This document shows, one piece after another, positions 28,001 to 36,790 of a DNA stretch of 64,000 bases. The notes beneath the pieces were generated by a model that was not told the DNA's origin, made no database searches, and saw nothing but the letters and a program-made list of their open reading frames with translations. The DNA lies in the NCBI GenBank assembly GCA_964645585.1, contig CAZYAN010000001.1, forward strand, positions 62,001-126,000. Direction: 5' to 3'. Source of the stretch: DATGSL01 sp964645585. GTDB taxonomy: Bacteria > Verrucomicrobiota > Verrucomicrobiia > Opitutales > T3Sed10-336. Made by a program: the position numbers and the translations under genes. Every line of letters begins with the position of its first letter. The first letter of the stretch is position 1.

Positions 28001-28094
28001 CGCCCGCCGGGATGTAGTGCCGGGCCTTCTCCCGCGGGAGCGCAGCCGGATCGTAGGGAAGTTCGATCTTATCGTTTTGAACGTCGGTATTCAT
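25074..28094 (-). CDS. gcvP: Glycine dehydrogenase (decarboxylating), P-protein, single-chain
   Basis: 1006 residues. PLP-dependent P-protein of the glycine cleavage system, which decarboxylates glycine and passes aminomethyl to the lipoyl H-protein. Both halves are present in one chain: the N-terminal half (PGDLEVIRCL, IVGEGQHLAIGPNFGGPGLG, REQHIRREKATSNICSNQA) and the C-terminal half (GSCTMKYNPHIND, PVAGAQGELVGL, PRSAHGTNFATAAMAG, then the PLP lysine in NNLHKTWTIPHGGGGPG). Length is slightly above the usual 950. The sequence resembles a fusion of the two-subunit GcvPA/GcvPB type. gcvT and gcvH are not adjacent. I looked for a glycine riboswitch upstream and did not recognise one. Confidence 0.95.
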   Translation of the reverse strand: MNTDVQNDKIELPYDPAALPREKARHYIPAGEADIAAMLEAVGRKDLAGLFDHIDPSVRMRHPLPLPEELSYSDLQSHLVALSRKNRILPSFVGDGLPQYRPASISDHVSSIRTLATSYTPYQPERSQGTLMTHWIYQCSLAMLTGFEAINISLYDRATALFEAFCCALRLTRGTDTVLVSQAIYPGDLEVIRCLTRDTEINVIEVPADPRTGRLDPETVRAKAAEAGAKLAAIAYPQINTFGILEDVDALTDLAAELNVKSIAIIDPMLLATGGLKPPSEFGAAGASMIVGEGQHLAIGPNFGGPGLGVFGVRHNEKTRNDIRATPGRYVGRARDAQGRDCLVMVLSTREQHIRREKATSNICSNQAFLATLAGASILERGEKGMAASCAAGRDRARTAVSRLTAHAGVNLAFPGAPFFNELVVTLPVSAKDCIAGGREFGLHVGVDVSDRIEASSGNHLKLSFSDWQSDEDMDRLFAFFTEAFGPPQPEKAVEPIALPDSLLRKKPVGLPDIPAEDLKRYYSRLGDLNISPDDSCYPLGSCTMKYNPHINDFAASLPGFTNLHPQACTEDAQGSLEILYHIQEWFKGITGLAGVTTQPVAGAQGELVGLKMFQAYHRSRGESGRDLVLIPRSAHGTNFATAAMAGFRTRPGAEGPSGIVLLDADDTGQIDFDSLREIVEQHGPRISGIMITNPNTGGIFETRFREIADLIHGAGGLVYMDGANMNAIAGWVDLGAMGVDAVHNNLHKTWTIPHGGGGPGDAIVAVSEKLVDFLPGAQIVERDGRYEPVFPAKTIGSMHRHWGNFAHKIRAYTYLARLGRDGVPRMSAVAVLSSRYVAVTLENDFPFLPAKATDVPRMHEFIITLPEETFAKIEAAGTPRASIIPRIGKLFLDFGYHAPTVAFPEVYGLMIEPTESYTQDELDRFAATVREIGRLAEEHPEVLETAPHFTPIDRVDEVAANRELVVSEELEDLPEVADNRIPPDELIAMDPAEVRSRILKAAKNR

Positions 28095-28381
28095 GTTCTG
28101 TATCCAACGCTTAGGGTTCTTTGGAGGATTGGCAAAAGTTTCCGGACGAAATCAGCGCTTCAGCAGAGGGGGGGATTCTTATCTTTGGGGAATCAAAGTT
28201 CTGCATAAAAATGTTTCCCAAGCCGCCAAAACAAGTTATAAGCAGACGCTGAAATCCGCCGGGTCGCGGCTAATACTCCGGCTGGAATACGAAACTTTTC
28301 CGCGTTTGAGGTTGCCTTGTCAGCGGCACAATTTTTTTCTCGTTCTTTCGTTTTCGTAACTAATCACCGTATTGACTCGTC
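28095..28381. other. Divergent intergenic region upstream of gcvP and the ACIII operon
   Basis: 287 bases between the minus-strand gcvP start and the first + strand frame. It is richer in A/T than the genes beside it, so promoters for both directions probably lie here. I cannot place confident -35/-10 pairs, and I see no riboswitch or RNA gene. Confidence 0.4.
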
Positions 28382-28567
28382 GTGTATCAGAAAGTCTCCC
28401 GTAAATCGTTTGTGAAGAAAGCGGCCGCCGGATTTTCGCTGGCTGGCTTTTCGGCGTTTTTCACTGGAGCGCGCGGCGAATCCATCACTTCGCGTCCGCG
28501 CGGGGCCGATGTTCCTTCCGTGAAGCCCGAGCGGCGCGCCGTCCCCCGGAACTCGACAGGGAGCTGA
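28382..28567 (+). CDS. Small Tat-signal-like peptide, hypothetical
   Basis: 61 residues from GTG. The start has the look of a twin-arginine signal with Lys in place of the second Arg: SRKSFVKKAAAGFSLAGF, ending in FFTGARG, an A-x-G-like cleavage site. The remaining 30 residues are polar, basic and Pro-rich with no domain. It ends 102 bp before actA on the same strand. It could be a genuine small exported peptide, the remnant of a lost Tat-exported protein, or a chance frame. The signal-like part is convincing; the rest is not. Confidence 0.4.
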   Translation: MYQKVSRKSFVKKAAAGFSLAGFSAFFTGARGESITSRPRGADVPSVKPERRAVPRNSTGS

Positions 28568-28669
28568 ATGATTACGGGGAAATTTTCCGAAGGGTCCGAC
28601 TTTTCAGCTTGCCCGGACGGGCGAACCTGCTTTTCGCTGGAAAGCTTTTCCGGACCCGTCCGCTGAGTC

Positions 28670-29323
28670 ATGTCCAAAGTTTTTTCCAAGTCGATTAACC
28701 AATGGCCGCTCCGAATCCTTGCGATTCTGCTGGTGCTGGCGGTCACGGCCGTGGTTGCCTTCTACTACTATTGGGAGCCGCGCTATACGCGCGTCGGGTT
28801 CGCGCCCGATCAGCCGGTGCCGTTTGACCATGCCTTGCACGCGGGGCAGCTCGGGATCGACTGCCGGTACTGTCACAGCTTTGTCGAGCAGTCGAGGCAC
28901 TCGAACGTGCCGCCCGCTTCGACCTGCATGAACTGTCACAACCAGGTCCGTTCGGACAGTCCGCTCCTTGAACCTGTCCGCAGGAGCTATGAAACCGGCG
29001 AGCCGGTGCCGTGGGTGCGCGTGCATCAGCTTCCTGACTACGTCTATTTTAATCACTCCGTGCATGTGAACCGCGGGGTCAGTTGCTACGAGTGTCACGG
29101 CCAGATTAATCAAATGACGGTTGTTCGGCACGAAAAGCCTCTCAGTATGGCCTTCTGTCTGGAGTGCCATCGGGAACCGGAGCGGTTCATCCGGCCTCCG
29201 GAGGAAGTCTTCAATCTGGACTGGCGTCCGGAGAGTGAGGAGGAACAGCTAACCCGCGGACTCGAAGCCGTCCACAACTGGCGCGTGAGCCCGCCCGTCA
29301 ACTGTTCAGGCTGTCATCAATGA
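28670..29323 (+). CDS. actA: Alternative complex III, pentahaem cytochrome c subunit ActA
   Basis: 217 residues. One N-terminal membrane helix (about 14-34) anchors a periplasmic domain with five CxxCH haem c sites: C65-H69, C86-H90, C139-H143, C163-H167 and C212-H216. Additional His residues (for example in PFDHALH and YFNHSVHVN) can supply sixth ligands. ACIII is a quinol:cytochrome c / quinol:oxidase oxidoreductase that replaces the bc1 complex; ActA passes electrons out to the terminal acceptor. First of a tightly overlapping operon; its stop overlaps the actB ATG (ATGA). Confidence 0.93.
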   Translation: MSKVFSKSINQWPLRILAILLVLAVTAVVAFYYYWEPRYTRVGFAPDQPVPFDHALHAGQLGIDCRYCHSFVEQSRHSNVPPASTCMNCHNQVRSDSPLLEPVRRSYETGEPVPWVRVHQLPDYVYFNHSVHVNRGVSCYECHGQINQMTVVRHEKPLSMAFCLECHREPERFIRPPEEVFNLDWRPESEEEQLTRGLEAVHNWRVSPPVNCSGCHQ

Positions 29324-32300
29324 AGAAGAATTTTTCAGATTCGGAACCGGCTGACATCCAGACCGGGCCCAGTTACTGGCGCAGTCTCGACGAAGTCGCC
29401 AATACGCCGGGCTTTCGGGAGTTCCTCGAACGGGAGTTTCCCGTGGACGCGTCGGTTCTCGACGGTGTCGATCGGCGGCACTTCTTGAAAGTCATGGCCG
29501 CGTCGTTCGCGCTGGCGGGCGTCGGGCTTGCCGGATGCCGCCGTCCGGCGCGAAACATCCTGCCGTATGCCCGGCAGCCGGAGCAGCAGATTCCGGGCAA
29601 GCCGATTTATTACGCGACTTCGATGCCGCTTCGCAAAAGCGCGCTGCCGGTCCTCGTCGAATCCCACGAGGGACGTCCGACCAAGGTCGAGGGCAATCCG
29701 TCCTACGCCTTCTCCAACGGGAAAACCGATATCCAGGCGCAAGCGTCGGTGCTCGATCTTTACGATCCGGACCGGGCGGCGCGGCATACATCGAACGGCG
29801 AGACGGTCAGCCGCGAGCAGGTATTTGAACTGCTCGAAGGTATTGCGAAAAAACACCAGGCAAACGGCGGTGCCGGCTTGGCTTTCCTGGCGGGCGAATC
29901 GAGTTCACCGACCCGGCGGTCCTTGGTCGACAGTTTGAAGAGCCGTTTTCCGCAAGCGATCTGGGCTGAGTATGAGCCAGCCGGAGAGGATGCGGCCGAA
30001 CGCGCCGCGTCCCGGCTTCTCGGAAGGCCGGCGCGTCCGTTCTATCATCTGGAGAAGGCGCGGCGCCTTCTTGTTGTTGAAGCGGACCTGATCAATCCCA
30101 GCAACGGTCAGCTTTATTACGCCCAGTCGTTTTCTCGCGGCCGCCGCGTCGCAAATCCGGACGACGGCATGAACCGCCTGTATGCGGTGGAGAGCGATCT
30201 CACCCTGACCGGCGGTATGGCCGATCATCGCCTGCGGCTTTCCTCCGCGTTTGTCCCGGCTTTTGTCGCCCGCCTGGCCGCGGAAGTTTTTGAGGCGCTC
30301 GGCGTCGCAAATGGCGTCGCGCGGACCTTGCGTGACAGATCCGCCGGAGTTGAGCAGAGCGAAGCCTGGCGCGATCATCACGGCGCGGACTGGATTCGCG
30401 AGTGCGCCCGCGATCTGGTCGAGCACAAGGGTTCCTCGCTGGTCGTCGGCGGAACGCATCTGCCGGAGGAAACGCAGGCGCTCCTTTTCGCGATCAATCA
30501 GGCGCTCGGCAATGTCGGACAAACCGTCCAGTTCTTGCAGGTCGACGCGCCCCAGGCGCAAACGTTACGTAATCTCGCGCGGGCGATCGACGGCGGGCGG
30601 GTGCAAACGTTGCTGATTCTGGAAGGCAATCCGGCCTACAACGCGCCGGCGGATCTCGATTGGCCGGAACTGCAAAAGAAGGTCGGAGAAGTCATTCGCT
30701 ACGGCTACTACGTTGACGAGACTTCGGCGCTTGCCCAGCACCACATCGCCTCGACACACTACTTGGAATCTTGGGGTGACGCGCGCACCCGTGAGGGGAC
30801 GCTCGTTCCGGTGCAGCCCCTGATCGAGCCGCTGTTCGGCGGCATCAATGAGCTGGAAGTGCTCGCGGTTTTCTCGGGACAGCAGGAGCGCGAAGCCTAC
30901 GCACTGGTCCAGAATACGTTCGCTGAAATCGGCGAGCCCGGTGAAAAAGCTTTCGAAAAGTTCCTTCATGACGGTTTGTGGGAAGGAACTGAATACGCGT
31001 CGATTGACGCGCCGCTCGCACCGGAGGGCCTCCAAGAATTTGCCAATCAAATCGAAGCGGTGCCGGCGGCGCCATCGCTGGAGAATCTCGAAGTCCGGTT
31101 TGTCCGGGACAACCTAATCGACGACGGCCGGTTCGCGAACAATGGCTGGCTGCAGGAGTGTCCGGAACCGATTACCAAACTGACGTGGGACAACGCGATA
31201 ATCATCAGTCCCCGGCTCGCGGGCGAGCTCGGTGTCTTGGCGGAACCGTCACCCGTTCAGGTCGCGCGCCTGAATCCGAACCCGATCAGTCGCGGTCGGC
31301 AAGTCGCGCACAAGGTTCGCCTGACCCTGAACGGCCGCGCGATTGAAGGCCCGATCCATGTGCAGCCGGGTCTCGCGAATTACACGGTGATTTTGCCTGT
31401 CGGTTTTGGCCGGACGGGGAGCGGCCGGGTCGCGGAGGGTGCCGGCTTCAACGCTTACAAACTATGGACGGGCGACCGGCTCGGTGCCGTGACGGGCGGC
31501 AAGATCGAAGTCACTGGCGATACGTATCTGCTCGCGAATACGCAGGAGCACTGGTCGATGGAAGGCCGTGCGATTGTGCGCGAGGCGAACCTGGAAACGT
31601 TTCAAGAGGATCCTCACGTTTTCGCCCACATGGGGATGGAGTCGCACGCTCCTCCCAATCTTGGCGATCATAAAGACATGCCGATTCGCGACGCGGTTCG
31701 CACGCGGCCCCAAGGCATGTCGCTTTACGACCATCCGGAGCACGATGGCGTCAACCAGTGGGGCATGGTCATCGACCTGAACACCTGCACCGGCTGCAGC
31801 GCGTGTGTGGTTGCTTGTCAATCGGAGAACAACATCCCGATCGTCGGCAAAGACCAGGTGCTGCGCGGGCGCGAAATGCATTGGATTCGCCTCGATCGCT
31901 ATTTTGCGAGCGGCGATGCGGACAACCGTGAGATCGCGGAAGATCCGCAGATGGTCACGCAGCCGATGCTCTGTCAGCACTGTGACAACGCGCCGTGTGA
32001 AGTGGTTTGTCCCGTAAACGCGACGGTGCAGAACGAGGAGGGCCTCAATGTGATGGTCTACAATCGCTGCATCGGAACTCGTTACTGCGCGAACAACTGT
32101 CCGTATAAGGTTCGCCGCTTTAATTTCTTCGATTGGAACCGGCGCGATCTCGATCAGCTTTACAAAGGTCCGCTCGGGCCAAGGGGGATGGCCGAAACGA
32201 AGAAGATGCAGAAGAATCCCGACGTCACCGTTCGCATGCGCGGGGTGATGGAGAAATGCACCTTCTGCATCCAGCGGATCACCGAGGCGAAAATCGCTCA

Positions 32301-32625
32301 GAAGGTGAAGGCCGGCGCATCAGACGATGTCATGGTGCCGGACGGTGCCTTCCAGGTGGCCTGTCAGCAGGCGTGTCCGTCGGAATCGATTGTCTTTGGC
32401 AACATTATGGACCCCGACAGCGAGGTGGTCCGGTTGAAGGAAAACGAGCGCAATTACGATGTGCTCGGCTACCTGAATACGCGTCCGCGGCTGAGTTATC
32501 TCGGGCGCGTGCGCAATCCCAACTCTCGCATGCCCGATTATACGAGTCTTCCGCTGACAACCGTGGAGTATAAGCGCAAGAATTACCCGCAAGGCGCGGC
32601 AACTGCCGAAGGAGGGCAGCACTGA
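29320..32625 (+). CDS. actB: Alternative complex III, iron-sulfur molybdopterin-like subunit ActB
   Basis: 1101 residues. An internal Tat signal follows a short N-terminal extension: [17 protein letters not shown] near residue 54, as usual for ActB. Residues about 80-700 match the molybdopterin oxidoreductase fold that in ACIII carries no molybdenum cofactor. The C-terminal ferredoxin part has four cysteine clusters: [43 protein letters not shown], and CTFCIQRIT with CQQACP. In characterised ACIII these give three [4Fe-4S] and one [3Fe-4S] centre. The subunit sits on the periplasmic face, linking the quinol site to ActA. Its last base is shared with the start of actC. Confidence 0.94.
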   Translation: MKKNFSDSEPADIQTGPSYWRSLDEVANTPGFREFLEREFPVDASVLDGVDRRHFLKVMAASFALAGVGLAGCRRPARNILPYARQPEQQIPGKPIYYATSMPLRKSALPVLVESHEGRPTKVEGNPSYAFSNGKTDIQAQASVLDLYDPDRAARHTSNGETVSREQVFELLEGIAKKHQANGGAGLAFLAGESSSPTRRSLVDSLKSRFPQAIWAEYEPAGEDAAERAASRLLGRPARPFYHLEKARRLLVVEADLINPSNGQLYYAQSFSRGRRVANPDDGMNRLYAVESDLTLTGGMADHRLRLSSAFVPAFVARLAAEVFEALGVANGVARTLRDRSAGVEQSEAWRDHHGADWIRECARDLVEHKGSSLVVGGTHLPEETQALLFAINQALGNVGQTVQFLQVDAPQAQTLRNLARAIDGGRVQTLLILEGNPAYNAPADLDWPELQKKVGEVIRYGYYVDETSALAQHHIASTHYLESWGDARTREGTLVPVQPLIEPLFGGINELEVLAVFSGQQEREAYALVQNTFAEIGEPGEKAFEKFLHDGLWEGTEYASIDAPLAPEGLQEFANQIEAVPAAPSLENLEVRFVRDNLIDDGRFANNGWLQECPEPITKLTWDNAIIISPRLAGELGVLAEPSPVQVARLNPNPISRGRQVAHKVRLTLNGRAIEGPIHVQPGLANYTVILPVGFGRTGSGRVAEGAGFNAYKLWTGDRLGAVTGGKIEVTGDTYLLANTQEHWSMEGRAIVREANLETFQEDPHVFAHMGMESHAPPNLGDHKDMPIRDAVRTRPQGMSLYDHPEHDGVNQWGMVIDLNTCTGCSACVVACQSENNIPIVGKDQVLRGREMHWIRLDRYFASGDADNREIAEDPQMVTQPMLCQHCDNAPCEVVCPVNATVQNEEGLNVMVYNRCIGTRYCANNCPYKVRRFNFFDWNRRDLDQLYKGPLGPRGMAETKKMQKNPDVTVRMRGVMEKCTFCIQRITEAKIAQKVKAGASDDVMVPDGAFQVACQQACPSESIVFGNIMDPDSEVVRLKENERNYDVLGYLNTRPRLSYLGRVRNPNSRMPDYTSLPLTTVEYKRKNYPQGAATAEGGQH

Positions 32626-34061
32626 TGTCGGCCGCGCACGAAGGAAAAGTCAGTCATCCGATTCTCAAAGAAGTCCAGCCGGCCTCATTCCCGCGCCGGC
32701 CCTTGGTCGAGAATAATCGGAGTTTCGGCTGGGTGACCGAAAAGGTCTGCTCGATCGTTGAGGAGAAGACGCCGCTCTGGTGGTGGATTTGCTTCTGCGT
32801 CGCCGGGTTTGTTTCGACGTTTACGATCGCGGGCGTGATCTATCTGATCGCGGTCGGCACCGGGGTTTGGGGATTGAACAATCCGGTCAACTGGGGCTGG
32901 GCGATCGTCAACTTCGTGTTCTGGATCGGTATCGGCCACGCGGGGACGCTGATTTCGGCGATTCTCTGTCTGCTCCGTCAGAAGTGGCGGACGTCGATCA
33001 ACCGCGCCGCTGAAGCGATGACCATTTTCGCCGTTGTTTGCGCCGCGATTTTCCCGGTCATTCACGTCGGCCGCATCTGGTTCGCGTATTTCCTCTTCCC
33101 GATTCCGGTGAACGATCTCGGGATCTGGCCGCAGTTTAAGAGCCCGCTCCTCTGGGACGTCTTCGCGGTGTCGACCTACGCGACGGTTTCGGTGCTGTTC
33201 TGGTATGTCGGGATGATTCCCGACCTCGCGACGCTTCGCGACCGGGCGAAAACCCGAATCCGCCATATCTTCTACAGTATCGCCGCGATGGGCTGGCACG
33301 GTTCCAACCGCCACTGGCGGAATTACGAAATGTGCTATTGGCTCTTGGCCGGTTTGGCGACGCCGCTGGTGCTTTCGGTGCATACGATCGTCTCCTTTGA
33401 CTTTGCGGTCTCGCTGGTGCCCGGGTGGCATACGACGATCTTTCCGCCGTACTTCGTCGCGGGCGCGATTTTCTCCGGCTTCGGCATGGTGCTGACGCTG
33501 ATGCTTCCGTTGCGCGCGGTCTACCGGCTGCATGATTTGATCACCCAGTACCACATCGATTGCATGTGCAAGATCACGCTCGCGACGGGAACGATGGTCG
33601 GCTACGCGTATTCGATGGAGTTCTTCATCGCGTGGTATGGCGCGAATCCGTTTGAAGGCTTCGCCTTTATCAATCGCGCGTTCGGGCCGTATGCCTGGGC
33701 TTATTGGACGATGATTATTTGTAATGTCATCTCGCCGCAGCTCTTCTGGTTCCGCCGGGTGCGCGAGAACGCTTGGGTAGTCTGGATAATTTCGATCTTT
33801 GTGAACATCGGCATGTGGTTTGAGCGATTTGTTATTGTCGTGACCACGCTGGCCCGCGACTTCCTGCCGTCGAGCTGGGGGTATTACTCGCCGACGATTG
33901 TCGACATCATGACCTACGTCGGGACGTTCGGGGTCTTCTCAGCGCTCTTCCTCCTCTTTATCCGTTTCCTTCCGCTGATTGCGGTTGCGGAAGTCAAGGG
34001 GGTGATGCCGCAGGCCGATGCGCACGCGCACCATTCGGAAGCGAAAGGAGGGAGCCACTGA
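32625..34061 (+). CDS. actC: Alternative complex III, NrfD/PsrC-type membrane subunit ActC
   Basis: 478 residues, about ten membrane helices, NrfD/PsrC family. It holds the quinol-binding site near the periplasmic side next to ActB. Recognisable helices include [20 protein letters not shown] and [19 protein letters not shown], the latter with a conserved His. The C-terminus is cytoplasmic and His-rich (HAHHSE). The start overlaps the actB stop by one base and the next gene starts one base after its stop, so the unit is translationally coupled. Confidence 0.94.
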   Translation: MSAAHEGKVSHPILKEVQPASFPRRPLVENNRSFGWVTEKVCSIVEEKTPLWWWICFCVAGFVSTFTIAGVIYLIAVGTGVWGLNNPVNWGWAIVNFVFWIGIGHAGTLISAILCLLRQKWRTSINRAAEAMTIFAVVCAAIFPVIHVGRIWFAYFLFPIPVNDLGIWPQFKSPLLWDVFAVSTYATVSVLFWYVGMIPDLATLRDRAKTRIRHIFYSIAAMGWHGSNRHWRNYEMCYWLLAGLATPLVLSVHTIVSFDFAVSLVPGWHTTIFPPYFVAGAIFSGFGMVLTLMLPLRAVYRLHDLITQYHIDCMCKITLATGTMVGYAYSMEFFIAWYGANPFEGFAFINRAFGPYAWAYWTMIICNVISPQLFWFRRVRENAWVVWIISIFVNIGMWFERFVIVVTTLARDFLPSSWGYYSPTIVDIMTYVGTFGVFSALFLLFIRFLPLIAVAEVKGVMPQADAHAHHSEAKGGSH

Positions 34062-34062
34062 C

Positions 34063-34596
34063 ATGGCGGAAAAATTGCACGGCATCGTGGCGGTTTTCGA
34101 GAACACGGGTGACATTCTCCACGCCGCGGAAAAGGTCCGGGACGCCGGTTACAAGAGCTGGGACGTCGTCACGCCGTTTCCGATTCACGGGATGGATGAC
34201 GCGATGGGGATGCGACGCTCGCTGGTTCCGGTGTTCGCGTTCATCGGCGGGACTTGCGGCTTTTTTGGTGGGATGCTGATGATCGCCTTCATGAACTGGA
34301 TCGATTACCCGCTCGTGGTTCACGGGCGCCCGTTCTTCAGCCCGCTCTCGTCTTTTCCGGTTTCGTATGAGCTGACGATTTTGCTGTCGGCGATCGGCAG
34401 TATTATTGGAATGTTCATCCTCAACCGGCTTCCGAGGCATTACCATCCGGTATTGAAGTGGGCCAAGGCGCACTATGCGACGGACGACCGGTTTCTCCTC
34501 ATCATTGAATCGACGGATCCAAAATTTGATCGCACGCGGACCAAGGAGTGGCTCGGGGAACTTGGCGGCAAGGAAATCGAGGAGATCGAAGACTAA
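34063..34596 (+). CDS. actD: Alternative complex III subunit ActD (DUF3341)
   Basis: 177 residues from ATG 34063, preceded by a strong ribosome site (gcgaaaggaggg). DUF3341 domain: a cytoplasmic N-terminal alpha/beta part (VAVFENTGDILHAAEKVRDA), then two membrane helices (about 58-80 and 102-124). In known ACIII structures ActD caps ActC on the cytoplasmic side and holds no cofactor. Its TAA stop shares an A with the actE ATG. Confidence 0.92.
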   Translation: MAEKLHGIVAVFENTGDILHAAEKVRDAGYKSWDVVTPFPIHGMDDAMGMRRSLVPVFAFIGGTCGFFGGMLMIAFMNWIDYPLVVHGRPFFSPLSSFPVSYELTILLSAIGSIIGMFILNRLPRHYHPVLKWAKAHYATDDRFLLIIESTDPKFDRTRTKEWLGELGGKEIEEIED

Positions 34597-35204
34597 TGCG
34601 CATCTTTTTCAGCATTTTTGCTTTTGTCATCGTCACGGGCGTCGCCATTTTCGGCTTCCGGGGCCAAGTGACATCGAACCGTCCGATCGAGATCTTCCCG
34701 GACATGGATCGTCAGCCGCGGTATGACCCGCAGGGGCAGAGCGGGTTTTTCGCTGACGGTCGTGCCGCGCGTCTTCCTATTGAAGGAACGGTGGCCCGGG
34801 GCCAGCTTCGCACGGACGACCATCGTTTTCGCGGCACTGCGGACGGGGAATTCGCGGATGGTTTCCCAGGAATCGTGAGCCGGGAGATGATGGAACGCGG
34901 TCGCGAGCGGTACGGCATTTATTGCGCGCCGTGTCATGGGGCGACGGGAGACGGGCAGGGGATTACGAAAGAGTACGGGATGGCTGTTGTTGCCGACCTG
35001 CACATCGATCGCATCCGGGAGATGCCGGATGGCGAACTGTTTGAGGTCATCACCAATGGCCGCGGGCTCATGGGAGCGTATTCGGGCCAGATACCGGTGG
35101 ATGACCGGTGGAACATTATTGCGTATGTCCGCGCTTTGCAGCGCGCCCGGATGGGGACGGTGGACGACGTGCCTCCGGAAATGAGATCTGAGTTAGGCTT
35201 ATGA
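34596..35204 (+). CDS. actE: Alternative complex III monohaem cytochrome c subunit ActE
   Basis: 202 residues. An N-terminal hydrophobic segment (about 3-20) acts as anchor or signal; no lipobox Cys is seen, unlike ActE proteins that are lipoproteins. Single haem site CAPCH at 110-114 with GRGLMGAYSGQIPVDDRW supplying the likely Met ligand. It passes electrons from the ActA/ActB face to the downstream oxidase or soluble cytochrome. It overlaps actF by four bases (ATGA). Confidence 0.92.
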   Translation: MRIFFSIFAFVIVTGVAIFGFRGQVTSNRPIEIFPDMDRQPRYDPQGQSGFFADGRAARLPIEGTVARGQLRTDDHRFRGTADGEFADGFPGIVSREMMERGRERYGIYCAPCHGATGDGQGITKEYGMAVVADLHIDRIREMPDGELFEVITNGRGLMGAYSGQIPVDDRWNIIAYVRALQRARMGTVDDVPPEMRSELGL

Positions 35205-36463
35205 GCAGCACGACAACAACCAGTTCAACGGTTTCCAGCGGCGGAACTCCGGGCTTCGATTGGCGGAAATGCTCGCGAATCGCGCTTGGGGCCGGAATCG
35301 GGGGCATCGTTTTAACGGTTCTCGGTTTCGTTTTCGCGGGGTCGCCTGAAACCGCGTCGCGCGTGGGGCTTTCCGGCGTTGTCGCGTTTGTGTTTTGGCT
35401 TTCGATCGCGCTGGGGATGCTGTTCATGGTGATGTTGCACCACGTGTTCGATGCTGGCTGGTCGACGGTGATTCGCCGTCCTTTGGAGCACGGTTTGACT
35501 GCCTTTCCGTGGTTGGCGCTGTTCCTGGTTCCGCTCGTCCTGCTCTCGCTCTTTTACGACGGCGGCGGTTTTATTTGGAAATGGATGGCGACGGAGGCGG
35601 TGAGCAGCGACATCCTTTACACCAAAAAGGCCGGGTATTTGAACAACGGCGCGTTTATCTTTCGGGCGGTCTTGTATTTCGCGATCTGGATCGGGCTCGC
35701 CTGGGCATTCCGCCGGTCGTCGTTCTCCCAGGATCGTGACGGCGACCCGAAGTGGGTTTCCTGGAACCGGAAGTTCGCGGCGATCGGGATCATTCTTTCC
35801 TCGCTGGCGCTGACCTTTGCCGCGATCGATTGGATCAAGAGTCTCGACTACCACTGGTTTTCGACGATGTTTGGCGTCTGGTATTTCGCGGGCGCGATGC
35901 GGGCGGCGTTCGCGGTTCTCGTGATTATCTGCGCCTTGCTGGTAAAGTACGGACCGTTGAACGGTCTCTTCCGACAGTATCATCTGTATGAGATCGGCCG
36001 CCTGATGCTAGCGTTTACGGTGTTCTGGGCCTACATCGCATTCTCCCAGTATTTCCTTATCTACAACGCGGACATTCCGGAAGAGACGTTCTTCTTTGTT
36101 GTGCGTGAACAAGGCTCCTGGTGGAACGTCGGGATGGTTCTCGTTTTCTGTCACTTCTTTGTTCCGTTCGTCTACCTGCTCTTTTACGCGAACAAGATCA
36201 AGACGGCTAACATGATCCTGCTGTCCGTCTGGATACTGGTGTTCCACCTTGTAGAAATTTATTACTTCGTTCTGCCGAGCAAGACGGAGAACTTTCAGCC
36301 GATCTTTGACTTCCCGATCTTTAACCTCGCTCTCCTCTGGGATATCGCCGCGCTTGTCGGCATAGGCGGAATCTTGGTATGGGCCTATCTTCGCAGCTTC
36401 CAAGGGCAGCAGCCGATTCCCGTGCGCGACCCGAGAATTCTTGAATCGTTGAACCATGGATAA
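35201..36463 (+). CDS. actF: Alternative complex III membrane subunit ActF
   Basis: 420 residues, about ten membrane helices after a polar Ser/Thr-rich N-terminus. ActF is a cofactor-free paralogue of the ActC fold in known ACIII. Characteristic segments include LGMLFMVMLHHVFDAGWST and TVFWAYIAFSQYFLIYNAD. It overlaps the next small gene by eight bases. With it the six core subunits actABCDEF are complete and in the usual order. Confidence 0.92.
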   Translation: MSSTTTTSSTVSSGGTPGFDWRKCSRIALGAGIGGIVLTVLGFVFAGSPETASRVGLSGVVAFVFWLSIALGMLFMVMLHHVFDAGWSTVIRRPLEHGLTAFPWLALFLVPLVLLSLFYDGGGFIWKWMATEAVSSDILYTKKAGYLNNGAFIFRAVLYFAIWIGLAWAFRRSSFSQDRDGDPKWVSWNRKFAAIGIILSSLALTFAAIDWIKSLDYHWFSTMFGVWYFAGAMRAAFAVLVIICALLVKYGPLNGLFRQYHLYEIGRLMLAFTVFWAYIAFSQYFLIYNADIPEETFFFVVREQGSWWNVGMVLVFCHFFVPFVYLLFYANKIKTANMILLSVWILVFHLVEIYYFVLPSKTENFQPIFDFPIFNLALLWDIAALVGIGGILVWAYLRSFQGQQPIPVRDPRILESLNHG

Positions 36464-36755
36464 CCGAACCGCGAACGCTCCGGCACAAAATGGTTTCACT
36501 GGCAGCCTGCTCACCATCGCCGGCTTTGCGCTCTTCCTGATCGTTGTCGCCCTTGTCTGGGTTGATCAGCGCCCGGTCACGGTCGCTTGGGGCGTTCGCA
36601 CCGGCGAAGAACGGTTGGAAATTCTGCGTGACCACCGGGAGCGCGAGCAGGCGGAGTTGAGCGCGTACGGCTGGATTGATCGTCAGCAAGGAATTGTGCG
36701 CCTCCCGATCGAGCGCGCGATGGAACTTACTGTCGAGGAGCTCAACCGCGAGTAA
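36456..36755 (+). CDS. Small single-helix membrane protein after ACIII
   Basis: 99 residues with one membrane helix (about 16-35) and a periplasmic C-terminal part ending YGWIDRQQGIVRLPIERAME. Proteins with this ending recur beside respiratory oxidase genes in Planctomycetes and Verrucomicrobia, but I know of no assigned function. Translational overlap with actF (8 bp) and closeness to the oxidase-like genes argue that it is a subunit or assembly factor of the ACIII-oxidase assembly. Confidence 0.7.
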   Translation: MDNRTANAPAQNGFTGSLLTIAGFALFLIVVALVWVDQRPVTVAWGVRTGEERLEILRDHREREQAELSAYGWIDRQQGIVRLPIERAMELTVEELNRE

Positions 36756-36790
36756 ATGAAACTTCGGGGATTGTTTTTGATTATAGATTG

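Noticed and set aside
28095..28381. Glycine riboswitch upstream of gcvP
   Set aside because: I read the leader on the minus strand and did not find the conserved core of the glycine aptamer; only loose short stems are present.
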